A DNA stretch of 64,000 bases from Rhodoferax fermentans (lineage in GTDB: Bacteria; Pseudomonadota; Gammaproteobacteria; Burkholderiales; Burkholderiaceae_C): positions 1,736,001-1,800,000 of the forward strand of contig NZ_MTJN01000002.1 of the NCBI RefSeq assembly GCF_002017865.1, read 5' to 3'. The stretch's first letter is position 1, and each line of letters starts with the position of its first letter. A model generated the notes under the pieces. That model was not told the origin of the DNA. It did not search any database and saw only the letters and a program-made list of their open reading frames with translations. Both the position numbers and the translations under genes were made by a program. Below are positions 46,166 to 56,407 of this stretch, piece after piece.

Positions 46166-48394
46166 TCAAGCCGCCGCCTTCACCTTCAGCCGCCAGCCAT
46201 GCAACAGTGGCTCGGTGTAACCACTCGGTTGGGCCAGGCCTTTAAACACCAGGTCACACGCTGCCTGGTAGGCTTTGGAGGTGTCAAAGTGGCCCGCCAT
46301 CGGTTGGTACACCGGGTCACCGGCGTTTTGCGCGTCCACCACGGCGGCCATGCGTTCAAAGGTTTCTTTGACTTGGGCTTGGGTGACCACACCATGGTGT
46401 AACCAGTTGGCCATGTGTTGGCTGCTGATCCGCAGCGTGGCGCGGTCTTCCATCAGGCCGATGTTGTGGATGTCGGGCACCTTGGAGCAGCCCACGCCCT
46501 GGTCCACCCAACGCACCACATACCCCAGGATGCCCTGGGCGTTGTTGTCGAGTTCCTGCTGTTTCTCGGCCGCACTCCAGGTGGGTGTGGCGGCCACCGG
46601 GATGTGCAGCAGACCAGCCAGCAGCGCGTCATGTTCACTCTGCGCGTCGCGCTTGGCGTGGGTTTTCTCGATGTCTTTTTGCACATCGCTGACCAACACC
46701 TGGTGGTAGTGCAGCGCATGCAGGGTGGCGCCGGTGGGGCTGGGCACCCAGGCGGTGTTGGCGCCGGCTTTGGGGTGAGCGATTTTTTGCTCGAGCATGG
46801 CTTTCATGAGGTCGGGCATGGCCCACATGCCTTTGCCGATTTGTGCCTTGCCACGCAGGCCACATTGCAGACCCACCAGCACGTTGTTGCGCTCGTAGGC
46901 GTGGATCCAGGTGCTGGCTTTCATGTCAGCTTTGCGAACCATCGGGCCGGCCAACATGGCGCTGTGCATTTCGTCGCCGGTGCGGTCCAGGAAGCCGGTG
47001 TTGATGAAGGCGACGCGGCTGGCGGCTGCCGCAATGCAGGCTTTGAGGTTGACGCTGGTGCGGCGCTCTTCGTCCATGATGCCGAGTTTGACGGTGCTAT
47101 CAGGCAGGCCCAGCAGCTTTTCGACGCGGCCAAACAGCTCGCTGGCAAAGGCCACTTCCGCCGGGCCATGCATCTTGGGTTTGACGATGTAGACCGAGCC
47201 CTTGCGCGAGTTGCGGATGGCGTCCTTCTTGGTCTTGGCCAGGTCGTGCAGGGCGATGGTGGTGGTGACCACCGCGTCCAAAATGCCTTCGGGGATTTCG
47301 CGCACCGCTCCCGCCTTGTCGGTGTACAGGATGGCCGGATTCGTCATCAGGTGACCCACATTGCGCACAAACATCAGGCTGCGGCCATGCAGGCGCACCT
47401 TCTTCTTGCCGTCGGGCGCGGTATAGAGGCGGTCTGGGTTGAGACCACGGGTGAAGGTTTTGCTGCCTTTGGCGACTTCTTCGGTGAGTGTGCCTTTGAG
47501 GATGCCGAGCCAGTTGCTGTACGCCAGCACCTTGTCGTCCGCATCCACCGCAGCGACCGAGTCTTCCAGGTCGAGGATGGTGGAGAGGGCAGCCTCAACC
47601 ACCAGGTCAGCCACACCGGCTGGGTCGCTGGCGCCAATGGGTGTGGCGCGGTTGATGATCAGGTCCAGATGCAGCCCGTGGTGCACGAACAAGACGCTGG
47701 CCGGCGCTTTGGCATCACCTTGATAGCCCACCAGTTGGTCGTGGTCGGCCAGGCCGGTGGTGCTGCCGTCAGCGAGTTTGACGGCCAGCTTGCCACCCTT
47801 GACGCTGTAGGCCACCGAATCGATGTGAGAGCCTTTTCTGAGCGGGGCGCAGCGGTCCAGCACATAACGTGCGTACTCGATGACTTTGGCGCCGCGTTTG
47901 GGGTTGTAGCCACCCTTTTTGCCGACTTTTTGACAGCCTTTGGCCTCGTCGATCACATCGGTGCCGTACAGCGCGTCGTACAGGCTGCCCCAGCGGGCGT
48001 TGGCGGCGTTGAGTGCGTAGCGGGCGTTGAGGATCGGCACCACCAACTGCGGGCCCGCCTGTTTGGCCAATTCGCTGTCCACATGGCTGGTGGTGATGCA
48101 GGTTTTGGAGGGTACCGGCACCAGGTAACCGATGCGCTCCAGAAAGGCACGGTAGACGGGCATGTTGGTGATCGGGCCGGGGTGGGCGGTGTGCCAGGCA
48201 TCCAGCTCGGTCTGCAAACGGTCACGCTCCTTGAGCAAGGCGATGTTTTTGGGTGCCAGGTCGGCCACGATGCCATCCAGCCCTTTCCAGAACTTGGCGG
48301 GCGTGATGCCGGTGCCAGGCAAAACCTGTTGTTCAACGAACTGGCACAAGTTGGCTGCAACTTGCAGGCGGTGTTTGATGATGCGTTGGGTCAT
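46166..48394 (-). CDS. glcB: malate synthase G
   Basis: 742 residues. It condenses glyoxylate and acetyl-CoA to malate. [20 protein letters not shown] carries the Mg2+/catalytic acidic pair, [20 protein letters not shown] and MRNVGH-like [20 protein letters not shown] the Arg region, and [20 protein letters not shown] the C-terminal signature with the conserved Cys. Length is typical of the G isoform (about 720-740). The start at 48394 gives [20 protein letters not shown]. It would consume glyoxylate made by the GlcD-type enzyme. Confidence 0.96.
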   Translation of the reverse strand: MTQRIIKHRLQVAANLCQFVEQQVLPGTGITPAKFWKGLDGIVADLAPKNIALLKERDRLQTELDAWHTAHPGPITNMPVYRAFLERIGYLVPVPSKTCITTSHVDSELAKQAGPQLVVPILNARYALNAANARWGSLYDALYGTDVIDEAKGCQKVGKKGGYNPKRGAKVIEYARYVLDRCAPLRKGSHIDSVAYSVKGGKLAVKLADGSTTGLADHDQLVGYQGDAKAPASVLFVHHGLHLDLIINRATPIGASDPAGVADLVVEAALSTILDLEDSVAAVDADDKVLAYSNWLGILKGTLTEEVAKGSKTFTRGLNPDRLYTAPDGKKKVRLHGRSLMFVRNVGHLMTNPAILYTDKAGAVREIPEGILDAVVTTTIALHDLAKTKKDAIRNSRKGSVYIVKPKMHGPAEVAFASELFGRVEKLLGLPDSTVKLGIMDEERRTSVNLKACIAAAASRVAFINTGFLDRTGDEMHSAMLAGPMVRKADMKASTWIHAYERNNVLVGLQCGLRGKAQIGKGMWAMPDLMKAMLEQKIAHPKAGANTAWVPSPTGATLHALHYHQVLVSDVQKDIEKTHAKRDAQSEHDALLAGLLHIPVAATPTWSAAEKQQELDNNAQGILGYVVRWVDQGVGCSKVPDIHNIGLMEDRATLRISSQHMANWLHHGVVTQAQVKETFERMAAVVDAQNAGDPVYQPMAGHFDTSKAYQAACDLVFKGLAQPSGYTEPLLHGWRLKVKAAA

Positions 48395-48670
48395 GGTGGT
48401 ACGTATCCGTTGATGAAGCCAAAGAAAAGAAAACCTCAACAGGGCAAGCGCGGTTTGGAGTCGTCATCGGCCGGTGCGGCCTGCTCGCGTCGACCAGAGC
48501 CAACATCCTCTGGTTTTGCCAACATTTGTTGCATTTTAGTGAGGCAAACGACCGAATTAAACGCCTGCCCGGGCACGCAGTTGTGACAAAAAGAGAGGTA
48601 ATCCATCGGATAAACACGGGTTTGGGAAATAATCTGCCGCTCATCACCCCCAACGTCACCCCACAGCCCC

Positions 48671-49888
48671 ATGACACCTTCTCCCGATACCGCCCCAACA
48701 TCTTCCCGGCTACCCCTGTCTGGCCTGCGTGTGGTGGAGTTCACCCACATGGTGATGGGCCCGACCTGCGGCATGGTGCTGGCCGACATGGGGGCCGAGG
48801 TGATCAAGGTCGAGCCCATCGAAGGCGACCGCACCCGCCACCTGCTGGGCGCCGGTGCGGGTTTTTTCCCGATGTTCAACCGCAACAAAAAAAGCATCGC
48901 GATCAACCTGCACCATGCCGAAGGCGCGGCTGTGGCACGCCAATTGGCCCAGACTGCGGATGTGGTGCTGGAGAACTTCAAACCCGACACCATGGCCAAG
49001 TACGGGCTGGACTACGCAGCGCTGTCGCAGGTCAACCCGAAACTTATTTATGTGAGCCACAAGGGGTTTCTGCCCGGCCCGTACGAACACCGCACCGCGC
49101 TGGACGAGGTGGTGCAGATGATGGGGGGACTTGCCTACATGACCGGCCGCCCGGGTGACCCGTTACGCGCAGGCACCAGTGTCAACGACATCATGGGTGG
49201 CATGTTTGGCGCGATTGGCGCCTTGGGTGCGCTGATCCAGCGCGGCATCACCGGTCGCGGCCAAGAGGTGCAAAGTGCACTGTTTGAGAACAATGTGTTT
49301 CTGGTGGGCCAGCACATGCTGCAGTACGCCATGACCGGCCAGGCCGCTGCACCGATGCCTGCGCGCATTTCGCCTTGGGGTGTCTATGATGTGTTCACCG
49401 CCGGGGATGGTGAGCAGATATTCATCTCTGCCGTGAGTGATGCCCAATGGCGCACGTTTTGCCAGGTGTTTGAGCTGAGCGATCTGTTGGCCGACCCGCG
49501 CTACGCCAGCAACAACGACCGCGTGCGTGAACGCACGAGCCTGATGCCGGTGCTGCGTGAACGCCTGGCGCGTTACTCCGCCGCACAAATTGCCCAGATG
49601 ATGGAGGCCAACAAGCTGCCCTACGCCCCCATTCGCAAGCCCGAAGAGTTGTTTGACGACGAACACCTGCTGGCCACCGGTGGCCTGGCCGACATCACCC
49701 TGCCCGACGGCGCGCGTGCTGGCCAGACCAGCAAGGCCACCTTGTTTCCGTTCACGATGGACGGCCAGCGCCTGGGGGTGCGCCTGAGCCCGCCGACGCT
49801 GGGCGCCCACACCCACGAGTTGCTGAACGGGCTCGGTTTGGATGACCACCAGGTGCAGGCGTTGCGCGATGCCGGTGTGGTGGCCTGA
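48671..49888 (+). CDS. CaiB/BaiF family acyl-CoA transferase
   Basis: 405 residues. LSGLRVVEFTHMVMGPTCGM, AEVIKVEPIEGDRTRH, NRNKKSIAINLHHAEG and RAGTSVNDIMGGMFGAIGAL are family-III CoA-transferase signatures; the Asp in SVNDIMGG is the expected catalytic residue. Members move CoA between carboxylic acids (carnitine, formyl/oxalyl, succinyl and others). The acids here are unknown. The LysR gene 18 bases downstream in the same direction may regulate it. Confidence 0.92.
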   Translation: MTPSPDTAPTSSRLPLSGLRVVEFTHMVMGPTCGMVLADMGAEVIKVEPIEGDRTRHLLGAGAGFFPMFNRNKKSIAINLHHAEGAAVARQLAQTADVVLENFKPDTMAKYGLDYAALSQVNPKLIYVSHKGFLPGPYEHRTALDEVVQMMGGLAYMTGRPGDPLRAGTSVNDIMGGMFGAIGALGALIQRGITGRGQEVQSALFENNVFLVGQHMLQYAMTGQAAAPMPARISPWGVYDVFTAGDGEQIFISAVSDAQWRTFCQVFELSDLLADPRYASNNDRVRERTSLMPVLRERLARYSAAQIAQMMEANKLPYAPIRKPEELFDDEHLLATGGLADITLPDGARAGQTSKATLFPFTMDGQRLGVRLSPPTLGAHTHELLNGLGLDDHQVQALRDAGVVA

Positions 49889-49906
49889 GCCTGAGGCCGA
49901 CGCCGG

Positions 49907-50830
49907 ATGAGCAAACTCAAACAACTCGAAACCTTTGTCACCGTGGCCGCACGCGGTGGACTGACCGCCGCCGCCCGGGCCGAAGGGGTGGCACCAGCCA
50001 TCATTGGCCGGCGCATCGATGCACTCGAAGAACGCCTGGGTGTCAAGCTGCTGGTGCGCACCACCCGGCGTGTCACCCTCACGCAGGAAGGCAGCGCGTT
50101 TCTGGAGGACTGCCAGCGCCTGCTGACCGATCTGGACAACGCCGAGGCCAGTGTCTCGGCCAGGGGCGTACGGGCTACCGGCCACCTCAACATCACCGCC
50201 CCGGCGGGTTTTGGGCGACGCCATGTGGCGCCGCTGGTGCCGCGTTTTCGTGAGTTGCACCCCGATGTGACGCTGTCGCTCAATCTCAATGACCGGGTGG
50301 TGGACCTGGCTGCAGAAGGTTTTGACTGCGCGGTACGCGTGGGTGACTTGCCCGACTCGAGCCTGGTGAGTGTGCGCCTGGCCGACAATCGCCGCCTGTG
50401 TGTGGCCGCGCCCCTGTACCTCAAGCGCCACGGTTTACCCCAAACACCGCAGGATCTGGCCCGGTTTGACTGTCTGACCCTCTCCAGCGATGCGTCTCAG
50501 ACCCGTGGCTGGGCGTTTTCACAAGCCACCAAAGACGGCACCGAGGTGGTCTACCTGAAGCCGGGCGGGCCGCTGAGCTGCTCGGATGGTCAGGTCTTGT
50601 TCGACTGGTGTCTGGCAGGTTACGGCATCGCCTGGCGCAGCACCTGGGAGGTGCAGGCCGAGGTGGCTTCGGGTCTGCTGGTGCCGGTGCTGGAGGATTT
50701 TGCTGCGCCACCCAATGGCATTTATGCGGTGTTTCCGCAGCGCAAACACTTGCCGCTGCGGGTGCGCCTGTGGGTGGACTACCTTAAACAACAGTTTTCG
50801 CGCAAAGCCTATTGGCAAGGCGCGGCTTGA
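49907..50830 (+). CDS. LysR-type transcriptional regulator
   Basis: 307 residues. MSKLKQLETFVTVAARGGLT and VAPAIIGRRIDALEERLGVK form the winged helix-turn-helix. The effector domain includes GHLNITAPAGFGRRHVAPLV and FDCAVRVGDLPDSSLVSVRL, typical of the large DsdC/AaeR-like LTTR group. It is encoded just after the CoA-transferase and in the same direction, unlike the usual divergent layout. Confidence 0.92.
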   Translation: MSKLKQLETFVTVAARGGLTAAARAEGVAPAIIGRRIDALEERLGVKLLVRTTRRVTLTQEGSAFLEDCQRLLTDLDNAEASVSARGVRATGHLNITAPAGFGRRHVAPLVPRFRELHPDVTLSLNLNDRVVDLAAEGFDCAVRVGDLPDSSLVSVRLADNRRLCVAAPLYLKRHGLPQTPQDLARFDCLTLSSDASQTRGWAFSQATKDGTEVVYLKPGGPLSCSDGQVLFDWCLAGYGIAWRSTWEVQAEVASGLLVPVLEDFAAPPNGIYAVFPQRKHLPLRVRLWVDYLKQQFSRKAYWQGAA

Positions 50831-50854
50831 CACAGCCGCCTCAAACCAACTTAA

Positions 50855-50910
50855 AACCATAGCACCAGGCCCTTACATAATAAGGGCTTAAGCGGCTTTT
50901 TATGCAAAAC
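50855..50910 (-). repeat. palindromic repeat copy 8 (minus orientation)
   Basis: CCATAGCACCAGGCCCTTAC / ATAATAAGGGCTTAAGCGGC then TTTTTATGCAAAAC; the stem GCCCTTA/TAAGGGC is perfect. It lies between the convergent LysR and kup genes and may terminate both. Confidence 0.85.
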
Positions 50911-50951
50911 GCCCGACCCAGGCTCGCACCAACGGCCTGGGCCAACCCCAC

Positions 50952-52820
50952 TCAGATTTCGATCTTGGACCCGAGCTCCACCACCGCATTGCTGGGCAGG
51001 TTCAGGAAACCGGCCGCACCGCTGGCGTTCAGGTGCATCTGGGCGAAGAGTTTTTCTCGCCAAGGCGCCATGCCGCTGCCCAGCGTGGGGGTGACGGTGT
51101 CGCGGCTCAGGAAATAGCTGGTGGTCATCGGGTCCAGATCACAGCCTCGGCCCTTGATGCTTTGCAGCGCCTTGGGCAGGTCCGGGTCGTTTTTGAAGCC
51201 GTAATTGACAATCACCTGCCAGCAGTCATGCCCGAGTGATTCGATGGCCAGGCGTTTGTCCAGACCGATCCACGGCACCTCCTGGCTCACCACGGTGACA
51301 AACAGGTTGGTCTCATGCAGCACCTTGTTGTGCTTGAGGTTGTGCAACATCGCGTTGGGCACGGTGCCGGTTTCGGCGGTCAGAAACACCGCGGTGCCGG
51401 GCACACGGGTCGGCGGGCTGACAAATACCGCCTCCAGAAAACTGGTCAGATCGATGGCTTCGGCCTTGATCTTGGCTTTGAGCAGGCGCCGACCGTCTTT
51501 CCAGGTCAGCATGATGGTGTAGATGCCCCCGGCAATCAGCAGCGGGAACCAGCCGCCGTCCACCAGCTTGAGCATGTTGGAGGTGAAAAACGCCATGTCC
51601 ACCACAAAAAACGCGCCGGTGGCCGCCAGGCACAAGAGCAGCGGGTAGTGCCAGGCGTAACGGATGACAAAAAACGTCAGCACGGTGGTGATCAGCATGT
51701 CCAGCGTGACCGCAATGCCATACGCCGCCGCCAGATTGCTGGACGACTTGAACAACACCACGGCCAGCACAATCATCACAAACAGGCCCCAGTTCACAAA
51801 GGGCATGTAGATCTGGCCGGTGTCCTTGACGCTGGTGTGCAAAACCTGGAAGCGCGGCAGATAACCGAGCTGGATGACCTGTTTGGTGACCGAAAACGCC
51901 CCGGTGATCAGCGCCTGTGAGGCAATCACCGTGGCCAGGGTGGCCAGGCCCACCAGTGGCAACAGGGCCCAGTCCGGCGCCATGTTGTAAAACGGGTTTT
52001 TGACCGCCGAGGGATCACTCAGCAGCAAGGCGCCTTGGCCGAAATAATTGAGCGTCAGCGCGGGCATCACCACCGTGAACCAGGCCAGACGGATCGGCTT
52101 TTTGCCAAAGTGACCCATGTCAGCGTAGAGCGCCTCGCCCCCTGTCACACACAGCACCACCGCACCCAAGATCAGAAAGGTGATCATCGGGTTGGACCAG
52201 GCAAAGCCCAGCGCATAGTGCGGGCTCAGTGCCCACAGAATCTCAGGGTTGTGCCAGATGTGGGACACCCCCAGCACCGCAATGGTGGCAAACCACAACA
52301 GCGTGATCGGGCCAAAAAACTTGCCGATGTCGGCCGTGCCACGCTTTTGCACAAAAAACAGGGCAAACAGAATCACCAGGGTCAGCGGGATCACCGCTTT
52401 TTTCAGGGCGGGTGAGACCACCTCCAGACCTTCCACCGCCGACAACACCGACACCGCCGGGGTGATCACCCCGTCGCCATAAAACAGGCAGGTGCCAAAT
52501 ATGCCCACATACAGCAGCACCCGGCGCAGTTTGGGTTTGTCCACCACCGATTGGGAGGCCAGCGCCAGCATCGCCACCAGACCACCTTCGCCGTTGTTGT
52601 CAGCGCGCAGCACCAGCGACACATACTTCAGCGAGATGATGACGGTGAGGGTCCAGAAAAAGATCGACAGGACACCCATCACGTTGTCCGTGGTGAAAGG
52701 AACGTGGCCAGCGCCAAACACTTCCTTGACGGCATACAGCACGCTGGTGCCGATGTCGCCATACACCACACCGATGGCGCCCAAGGTGAGCGCACGCAAA
52801 GTCGTTTTAGAGGTTACCAA
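50952..52820 (-). CDS. kup: potassium uptake protein Kup
   Basis: 622 residues, 12 predicted membrane helices and a cytosolic C-terminal domain. [20 protein letters not shown] is the Kup N-terminal signature, with Val where GDIGTSPLY normally has Pro. [20 protein letters not shown] and [20 protein letters not shown] are further signatures. It imports K+ with H+. The start is TTG (52820-52818), because an in-frame TGA lies two codons upstream and no ATG precedes the conserved sequence. Confidence 0.94.
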   Translation of the reverse strand: MVTSKTTLRALTLGAIGVVYGDIGTSVLYAVKEVFGAGHVPFTTDNVMGVLSIFFWTLTVIISLKYVSLVLRADNNGEGGLVAMLALASQSVVDKPKLRRVLLYVGIFGTCLFYGDGVITPAVSVLSAVEGLEVVSPALKKAVIPLTLVILFALFFVQKRGTADIGKFFGPITLLWFATIAVLGVSHIWHNPEILWALSPHYALGFAWSNPMITFLILGAVVLCVTGGEALYADMGHFGKKPIRLAWFTVVMPALTLNYFGQGALLLSDPSAVKNPFYNMAPDWALLPLVGLATLATVIASQALITGAFSVTKQVIQLGYLPRFQVLHTSVKDTGQIYMPFVNWGLFVMIVLAVVLFKSSSNLAAAYGIAVTLDMLITTVLTFFVIRYAWHYPLLLCLAATGAFFVVDMAFFTSNMLKLVDGGWFPLLIAGGIYTIMLTWKDGRRLLKAKIKAEAIDLTSFLEAVFVSPPTRVPGTAVFLTAETGTVPNAMLHNLKHNKVLHETNLFVTVVSQEVPWIGLDKRLAIESLGHDCWQVIVNYGFKNDPDLPKALQSIKGRGCDLDPMTTSYFLSRDTVTPTLGSGMAPWREKLFAQMHLNASGAAGFLNLPSNAVVELGSKIEI

Positions 52821-52972
52821 GAATCACCAAGCCCCGGAATCATCAGGCTCCATGTCATAACAGGGCGCCATTTTGCGTCAGAAAGGCCTCTGGGTTCTGA
52901 TACCCATCCAGCAGCCACTTGATCCAGGACAAGCCCAAGCCCCGACTTGTGGCCTGAAACCAACACCCAACG

Positions 52973-54268
52973 CTAGTCGTAGACCTCGGCTTCTGGGTCG
53001 GTGGCTTCGAGTTCGTAACTGGCCGCCAGCATCGCCAGGCGGCCCACCACGCCATACATATAGAAACGGTTGGGCAGGCTGACCCCGGGTTTCATACCGG
53101 GCTGGGGCAACTGGGTGCTGTGCTCGAACGCCAGCGGGGCATAGTCCGAGCCCGGCGCGTTGAGCGCCTCGTCCACCCCGCGCCCCGCATGCACGCGGTA
53201 GTAGCCGCCCACCACGTAACGGTCCATGGTGTAGATCACCGGTTCGGCCACGGCGTCGTTGACACGCTCTTGTGTCATCACCCCCTCTTGCACCATGAAA
53301 CCATGCGGCATCAGCGGTGTCTTGCGCTCTTTGACCAGGGTATGGACCCGTTCACTCAAAGCCTGCATGTCCTTGGTATCACGCACGGTGACGATGCCCA
53401 GTTCATGGGTGCCGTGGTCGGCCTTGACGACCACAAACGGTTTTTCCTTGATGCCGTATTCCTTGTACTTGCGCCGCACGCGGGTCAACACCAGGTCCAC
53501 CTGGCCACGCAGGCAGTCCAGCCCGCTGTCTTGCGACAGATCGACCGCCTCACACTTCTCGAACAAGGGGTTGATCAGCCAGGGGTCAACCCCCATGAGT
53601 TTGCCCAGCCGTTTGGCCACTTCTTCGTAGGCCTTGAAGTGGTTGCTTTTGCGCCGGATCGGCCAGCCCGCATGCAAGGGGGGCAGCAGGTACTGCTCAA
53701 AAATTTCTTCCAAAATGCCAGGCACGCCGGCGCCCAGGTCGTTGTTGAGCAGGATGGTGCAGGGGTCAAAGTCTTTGAGACCCAGGCGACGTTTGCCGCG
53801 AGTCACCGGCTCCAGGGTGACAGACGCACCACTTGGCAGATCCAGGGTGATGGTTTTCTTGAGGGCCGGGTCAATCGAGCCCAAGCGCACATTCAGGCCC
53901 GCCATGTTGAAAATGCGCGTGAGCTGAACCAGGTTTTCGAGATACTGAACGCTGTGCGGGCCATTGGTGGGCACCACCAGCAGGTTGCGCGCTTCGGGGC
54001 AGATTTTTTCGATCGCAGCCATGGCCGCCTGCACCGCCAGCGGCAGCATTTCCGGGGTGAGGTTGTTCCAGGCGCTGGGAAACAACCGGGTGCTCACCGG
54101 AGAGAGCTTGAAACCCGCGTTGCGGATGTCCACCGAGCTGTAAAACGGTGGGGTGTGCTCCATCCATTCCAGGCGGAACCAGCGCTCGATGGCGGGCATG
54201 GAGTCCAGCACACGCTGCTCTAACTCGTTGATGGGGCCCGTCAATGCGGTAATAAGGTGAGGAACCAT
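52973..54268 (-). CDS. gshA: glutamate-cysteine ligase (proteobacterial type)
   Basis: 431 residues, first step of glutathione synthesis. MVPHLITALTGPINELEQRV, RNLLVVPTNGPHSVQYLENL and PFVVVKADHGTHELGIVTVR match the ~430-residue GshA of betaproteobacteria, unrelated in length to E. coli GshA (518). It uses ATP to join glutamate and cysteine. It lies 152 bases upstream of kup, same strand, and 158 bases after proA. Confidence 0.93.
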   Translation of the reverse strand: MVPHLITALTGPINELEQRVLDSMPAIERWFRLEWMEHTPPFYSSVDIRNAGFKLSPVSTRLFPSAWNNLTPEMLPLAVQAAMAAIEKICPEARNLLVVPTNGPHSVQYLENLVQLTRIFNMAGLNVRLGSIDPALKKTITLDLPSGASVTLEPVTRGKRRLGLKDFDPCTILLNNDLGAGVPGILEEIFEQYLLPPLHAGWPIRRKSNHFKAYEEVAKRLGKLMGVDPWLINPLFEKCEAVDLSQDSGLDCLRGQVDLVLTRVRRKYKEYGIKEKPFVVVKADHGTHELGIVTVRDTKDMQALSERVHTLVKERKTPLMPHGFMVQEGVMTQERVNDAVAEPVIYTMDRYVVGGYYRVHAGRGVDEALNAPGSDYAPLAFEHSTQLPQPGMKPGVSLPNRFYMYGVVGRLAMLAASYELEATDPEAEVYD

Positions 54269-54389
54269 GGACGACCTTGCGAAATAGTTGCTTTGATTCT
54301 AGGTCGGGGCGTTGTCGCTCCAACCTCCCTGACCTGACAATCTGTCTGGCACCGCGTCAGAGTGCACGGATGCGCAATAGTTCCACCAC

Positions 54390-54416
54390 CGTCAGCCAGA
54401 CACGCCTGGCTTGACG
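54390..54416 (-). terminator. hairpin after proA
   Basis: CGTCAGCCAG / CTGGCTTGACG pair over 10 bases with one bulged T and the loop ACACGC, starting 11 bases past the proA stop. There is no U-tract, so it may be a Rho-related or RNA-stability hairpin, not a classical terminator. Confidence 0.4.
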
Positions 54417-54426
54417 GCGCATGAGC

Positions 54427-55761
54427 TCACGAGCGCACTTCTCCCTGGCCCAGCACCACGTACTTGAGCGAGGTCAGGCCTTCGATGCCAACCGGGCCAC
54501 GCGCGTGGAACTTGTCGGTGCTGATGCCAATTTCGGCGCCCAGGCCATACTCAAAACCATCTGCAAAGCGGGTGCTGGTGTTGACCATGACACTGGCCGA
54601 ATCGACTTCGCGCAAAAACGCTTGCGCGTGCACATGGTCACGCGTCAGGATGGCATCGGTGTGGTGGCTGCTGTACTGATTGATATGGCGAATAGCCTCG
54701 TCCACCCCGGCCACCAGCTTGATGCTGATGATGGGTGCCAGATACTCTTCAAACCAGTCGGCCTCGGTGGCAGGGGTCAGCTTGAAAACTTCTTCATTCA
54801 TAGCACCCTGCCCTTTATCCATCAGGGCTGAGGCACGATTTTCCTTGTAACTCTGGAGCAAGGCCAGGGACTCGGGGCAACAGCGCATCTCCACCCCTTT
54901 GGCCGCATAGATGGCCGCGATTTTGGGCAGGAAGTCCACCGCCACACCGCGCGCCACCAAAAGACTCTCGGTGGCATTGCAGGGGCTGTATTTGTTGGTC
55001 TTGGCGTTGTCGGCCACCTTGACGGCTTGGACGATGTCACACGGGTCATCCACATAGGTGTGGCAGTTGCCGTCCAGGTGTTTGATGACCGGCACCTTGG
55101 CCTCGCGGCTGATGCGCTCGATCAGCCCCTTGCCGCCACGCGGGATGATCACATCCACATACTGCGGCATGGCGATCAGCTGGCCCACCACCTCGCGGTC
55201 GGTGGTTTGCACCAGCTGCACTGCGTTCTCTGGCAAACCGGATTCAGCCAAGGCCTGCTGCACCAGCCGTGCCAGCGCTTTGTTGGAGTCAATCGCCTCG
55301 GAGCCACCGCGCAGGATGCAGGCATTGCCACTCTTGATGCTGAGCGACGCCGCTTCAATCGTCACATTCGGACGGCTCTCGAAGATCATGCCAAACACGC
55401 CAATCGGCACCCGCATCTGGCCAACCCGGATACCGCTGGGTTGCTCCTTCATCCCGATGACCTCGCCAATCACATCGGCCATGGCGGCCAGCTGCTCGCA
55501 GCCCTGGGCGCAGGTTTCGATCACCTTGGGTGTGAGTTTGAGCCGGTCCACCATCGGCGCTGCCAGCCCGGCCGCCATCGCGCGCGCGATGTCTTTGGCA
55601 TTGTCGATCTGCAACGTCTCCACATTGCTGCGCAGCAGCGCCGCCAGTTTTTTGAGTGCAGCGTTTTTGCTAACTGCTGAGGCTTTTGCCATCAGGGCTG
55701 AGGCCTGTTTTGCTTGAATACCCAGGGTCTGGGTGTGCTCAGAAAGGGTGATCTCGTTCAT
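54427..55761 (-). CDS. proA: gamma-glutamyl phosphate reductase, with repeat-derived insertion
   Basis: 444 residues. ProA reduces gamma-glutamyl phosphate with NADPH in proline synthesis. Signatures: [57 protein letters not shown] (active-site Cys) and [20 protein letters not shown]. The protein is longer than the usual ~425 because residues about 305-321 ([17 protein letters not shown]) are encoded by a palindromic repeat, between the Rossmann-like domains' conserved blocks. A second, decayed copy encodes [13 protein letters not shown] near residue 18. The start at 55761 gives [14 protein letters not shown]. Confidence 0.95.
   Translation of the reverse strand: MNEITLSEHTQTLGIQAKQASALMAKASAVSKNAALKKLAALLRSNVETLQIDNAKDIARAMAAGLAAPMVDRLKLTPKVIETCAQGCEQLAAMADVIGEVIGMKEQPSGIRVGQMRVPIGVFGMIFESRPNVTIEAASLSIKSGNACILRGGSEAIDSNKALARLVQQALAESGLPENAVQLVQTTDREVVGQLIAMPQYVDVIIPRGGKGLIERISREAKVPVIKHLDGNCHTYVDDPCDIVQAVKVADNAKTNKYSPCNATESLLVARGVAVDFLPKIAAIYAAKGVEMRCCPESLALLQSYKENRASALMDKGQGAMNEEVFKLTPATEADWFEEYLAPIISIKLVAGVDEAIRHINQYSSHHTDAILTRDHVHAQAFLREVDSASVMVNTSTRFADGFEYGLGAEIGISTDKFHARGPVGIEGLTSLKYVVLGQGEVRS
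54797..54848 (-). repeat. palindromic repeat copy 9, in-frame inside proA
   Basis: On the coding strand: CAAGGAAAATCGTGCCTCAG, CCCTGATGGATAAAGGGCAG, GGTGCTATGA. It is translated as [16 protein letters not shown] without breaking the frame. A near-identical peptide is made from copy 11 in dprA. Confidence 0.85.
55668..55716 (-). repeat. palindromic repeat copy 10, in-frame near the proA N-terminus (decayed)
   Basis: On the coding strand: CAAGCAAAACAGGCCTCAGC, CCTGATGGCAAAAGCCTCAG, CAGTTAG. It shares GCCTCAGCCCTGATGG exactly with copy 9 in the same gene and reads [14 protein letters not shown], but the second stem arm is lost. Confidence 0.65.
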
Positions 55762-55913
55762 GAGGCTATTTTGGCACGCTGCTTTGCCAACATCCAGCCT
55801 GCAGACCACAAGCTGGCGCGCGGCAAGACCGGGCCCAAAACCCGGCAACAGGCCATCACCCTGCGCTGCACGGGATACCGTTGTGTGTCATGGGGAGTCT
55901 GGCCCGGCGAAGG

Positions 55914-55942
55914 TTGGCCGCTTTGTGATGGCCGCATACAAT
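55914..55942 (+). promoter_or_regulatory. candidate sigma-70 promoter of yajC-secDF
   Basis: TTGGCC (55914-55919) is 17 bases from TACAAT (55937-55942), about 82 bases ahead of the yajC start, in the 263-base divergent gap between proA and yajC. The rest of this gap shows no other clear element. Confidence 0.5.
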
Positions 55943-56024
55943 GAGAAGTTGTCCTTGGACGGTCGCTCTGGGTGCTCTGCCTGGGCGGTTTGTTTATCAA
56001 TTCATTGAACATCTGGAGTTATCT

Positions 56025-56357
56025 GTGTTTATTTCTTCTGCATTTGCGCAAACCGCGCCCGCCGCTGCCGCTTCGGGTGACATGCAATCGACCCTGATGG
56101 GCATGTTGCCACTGGTCCTGATGTTTGTGGTGTTGTACTTTGTGATGATTCGCCCGCAAATGAAAAAGGCCAAAGAGCACAAAAACATGGTGGAGTCGCT
56201 GGCCAAAGGGGACGAAGTGGTCACCGCCGGTGGTTTGCTGGGCAAAGTGAGCAAGCTGAACGAAGGTTTCATCAGCGTTGAGATCGCCAACAGCGTTGAA
56301 GTGCAACTCCAGCGCAGCTCCGTGGTGCAAGTCTTGCCCAAGGGCACCATCAAATAA
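56025..56357 (+). CDS. yajC: preprotein translocase accessory subunit YajC
   Basis: 110 residues from a GTG at 56025 placed seven bases after GGAG, giving MFISSAFAQTAPAAAASGDM. One membrane helix (GMLPLVLMFVVLYFVMIRPQ) is followed by the conserved MKKAKEHKNMVESLAKGDEV and a small beta domain. YajC associates with SecDF next to SecYEG. It is 50 bases upstream of secD. The earlier in-frame ATG at 55941 lies within the -10 region and is rejected. Confidence 0.95.
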   Translation: MFISSAFAQTAPAAAASGDMQSTLMGMLPLVLMFVVLYFVMIRPQMKKAKEHKNMVESLAKGDEVVTAGGLLGKVSKLNEGFISVEIANSVEVQLQRSSVVQVLPKGTIK

Positions 56358-56407
56358 GCCGTCTTGAAGCTGGCCCTGGCCAGCGTTTTGTTATCTGAAG
56401 GGCGGTC

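Noticed and set aside
46415..48586. 723-codon open frame antisense to glcB
   Set aside because: Malate synthase G on the other strand is complete with all motifs; the antisense product is a Val/Gly/His-rich shadow.
48395..48670. Additional gene between glcB and the CoA-transferase
   Set aside because: The frames there lack ribosome sites and recognisable sequence; I see nothing but a plain divergent promoter region.
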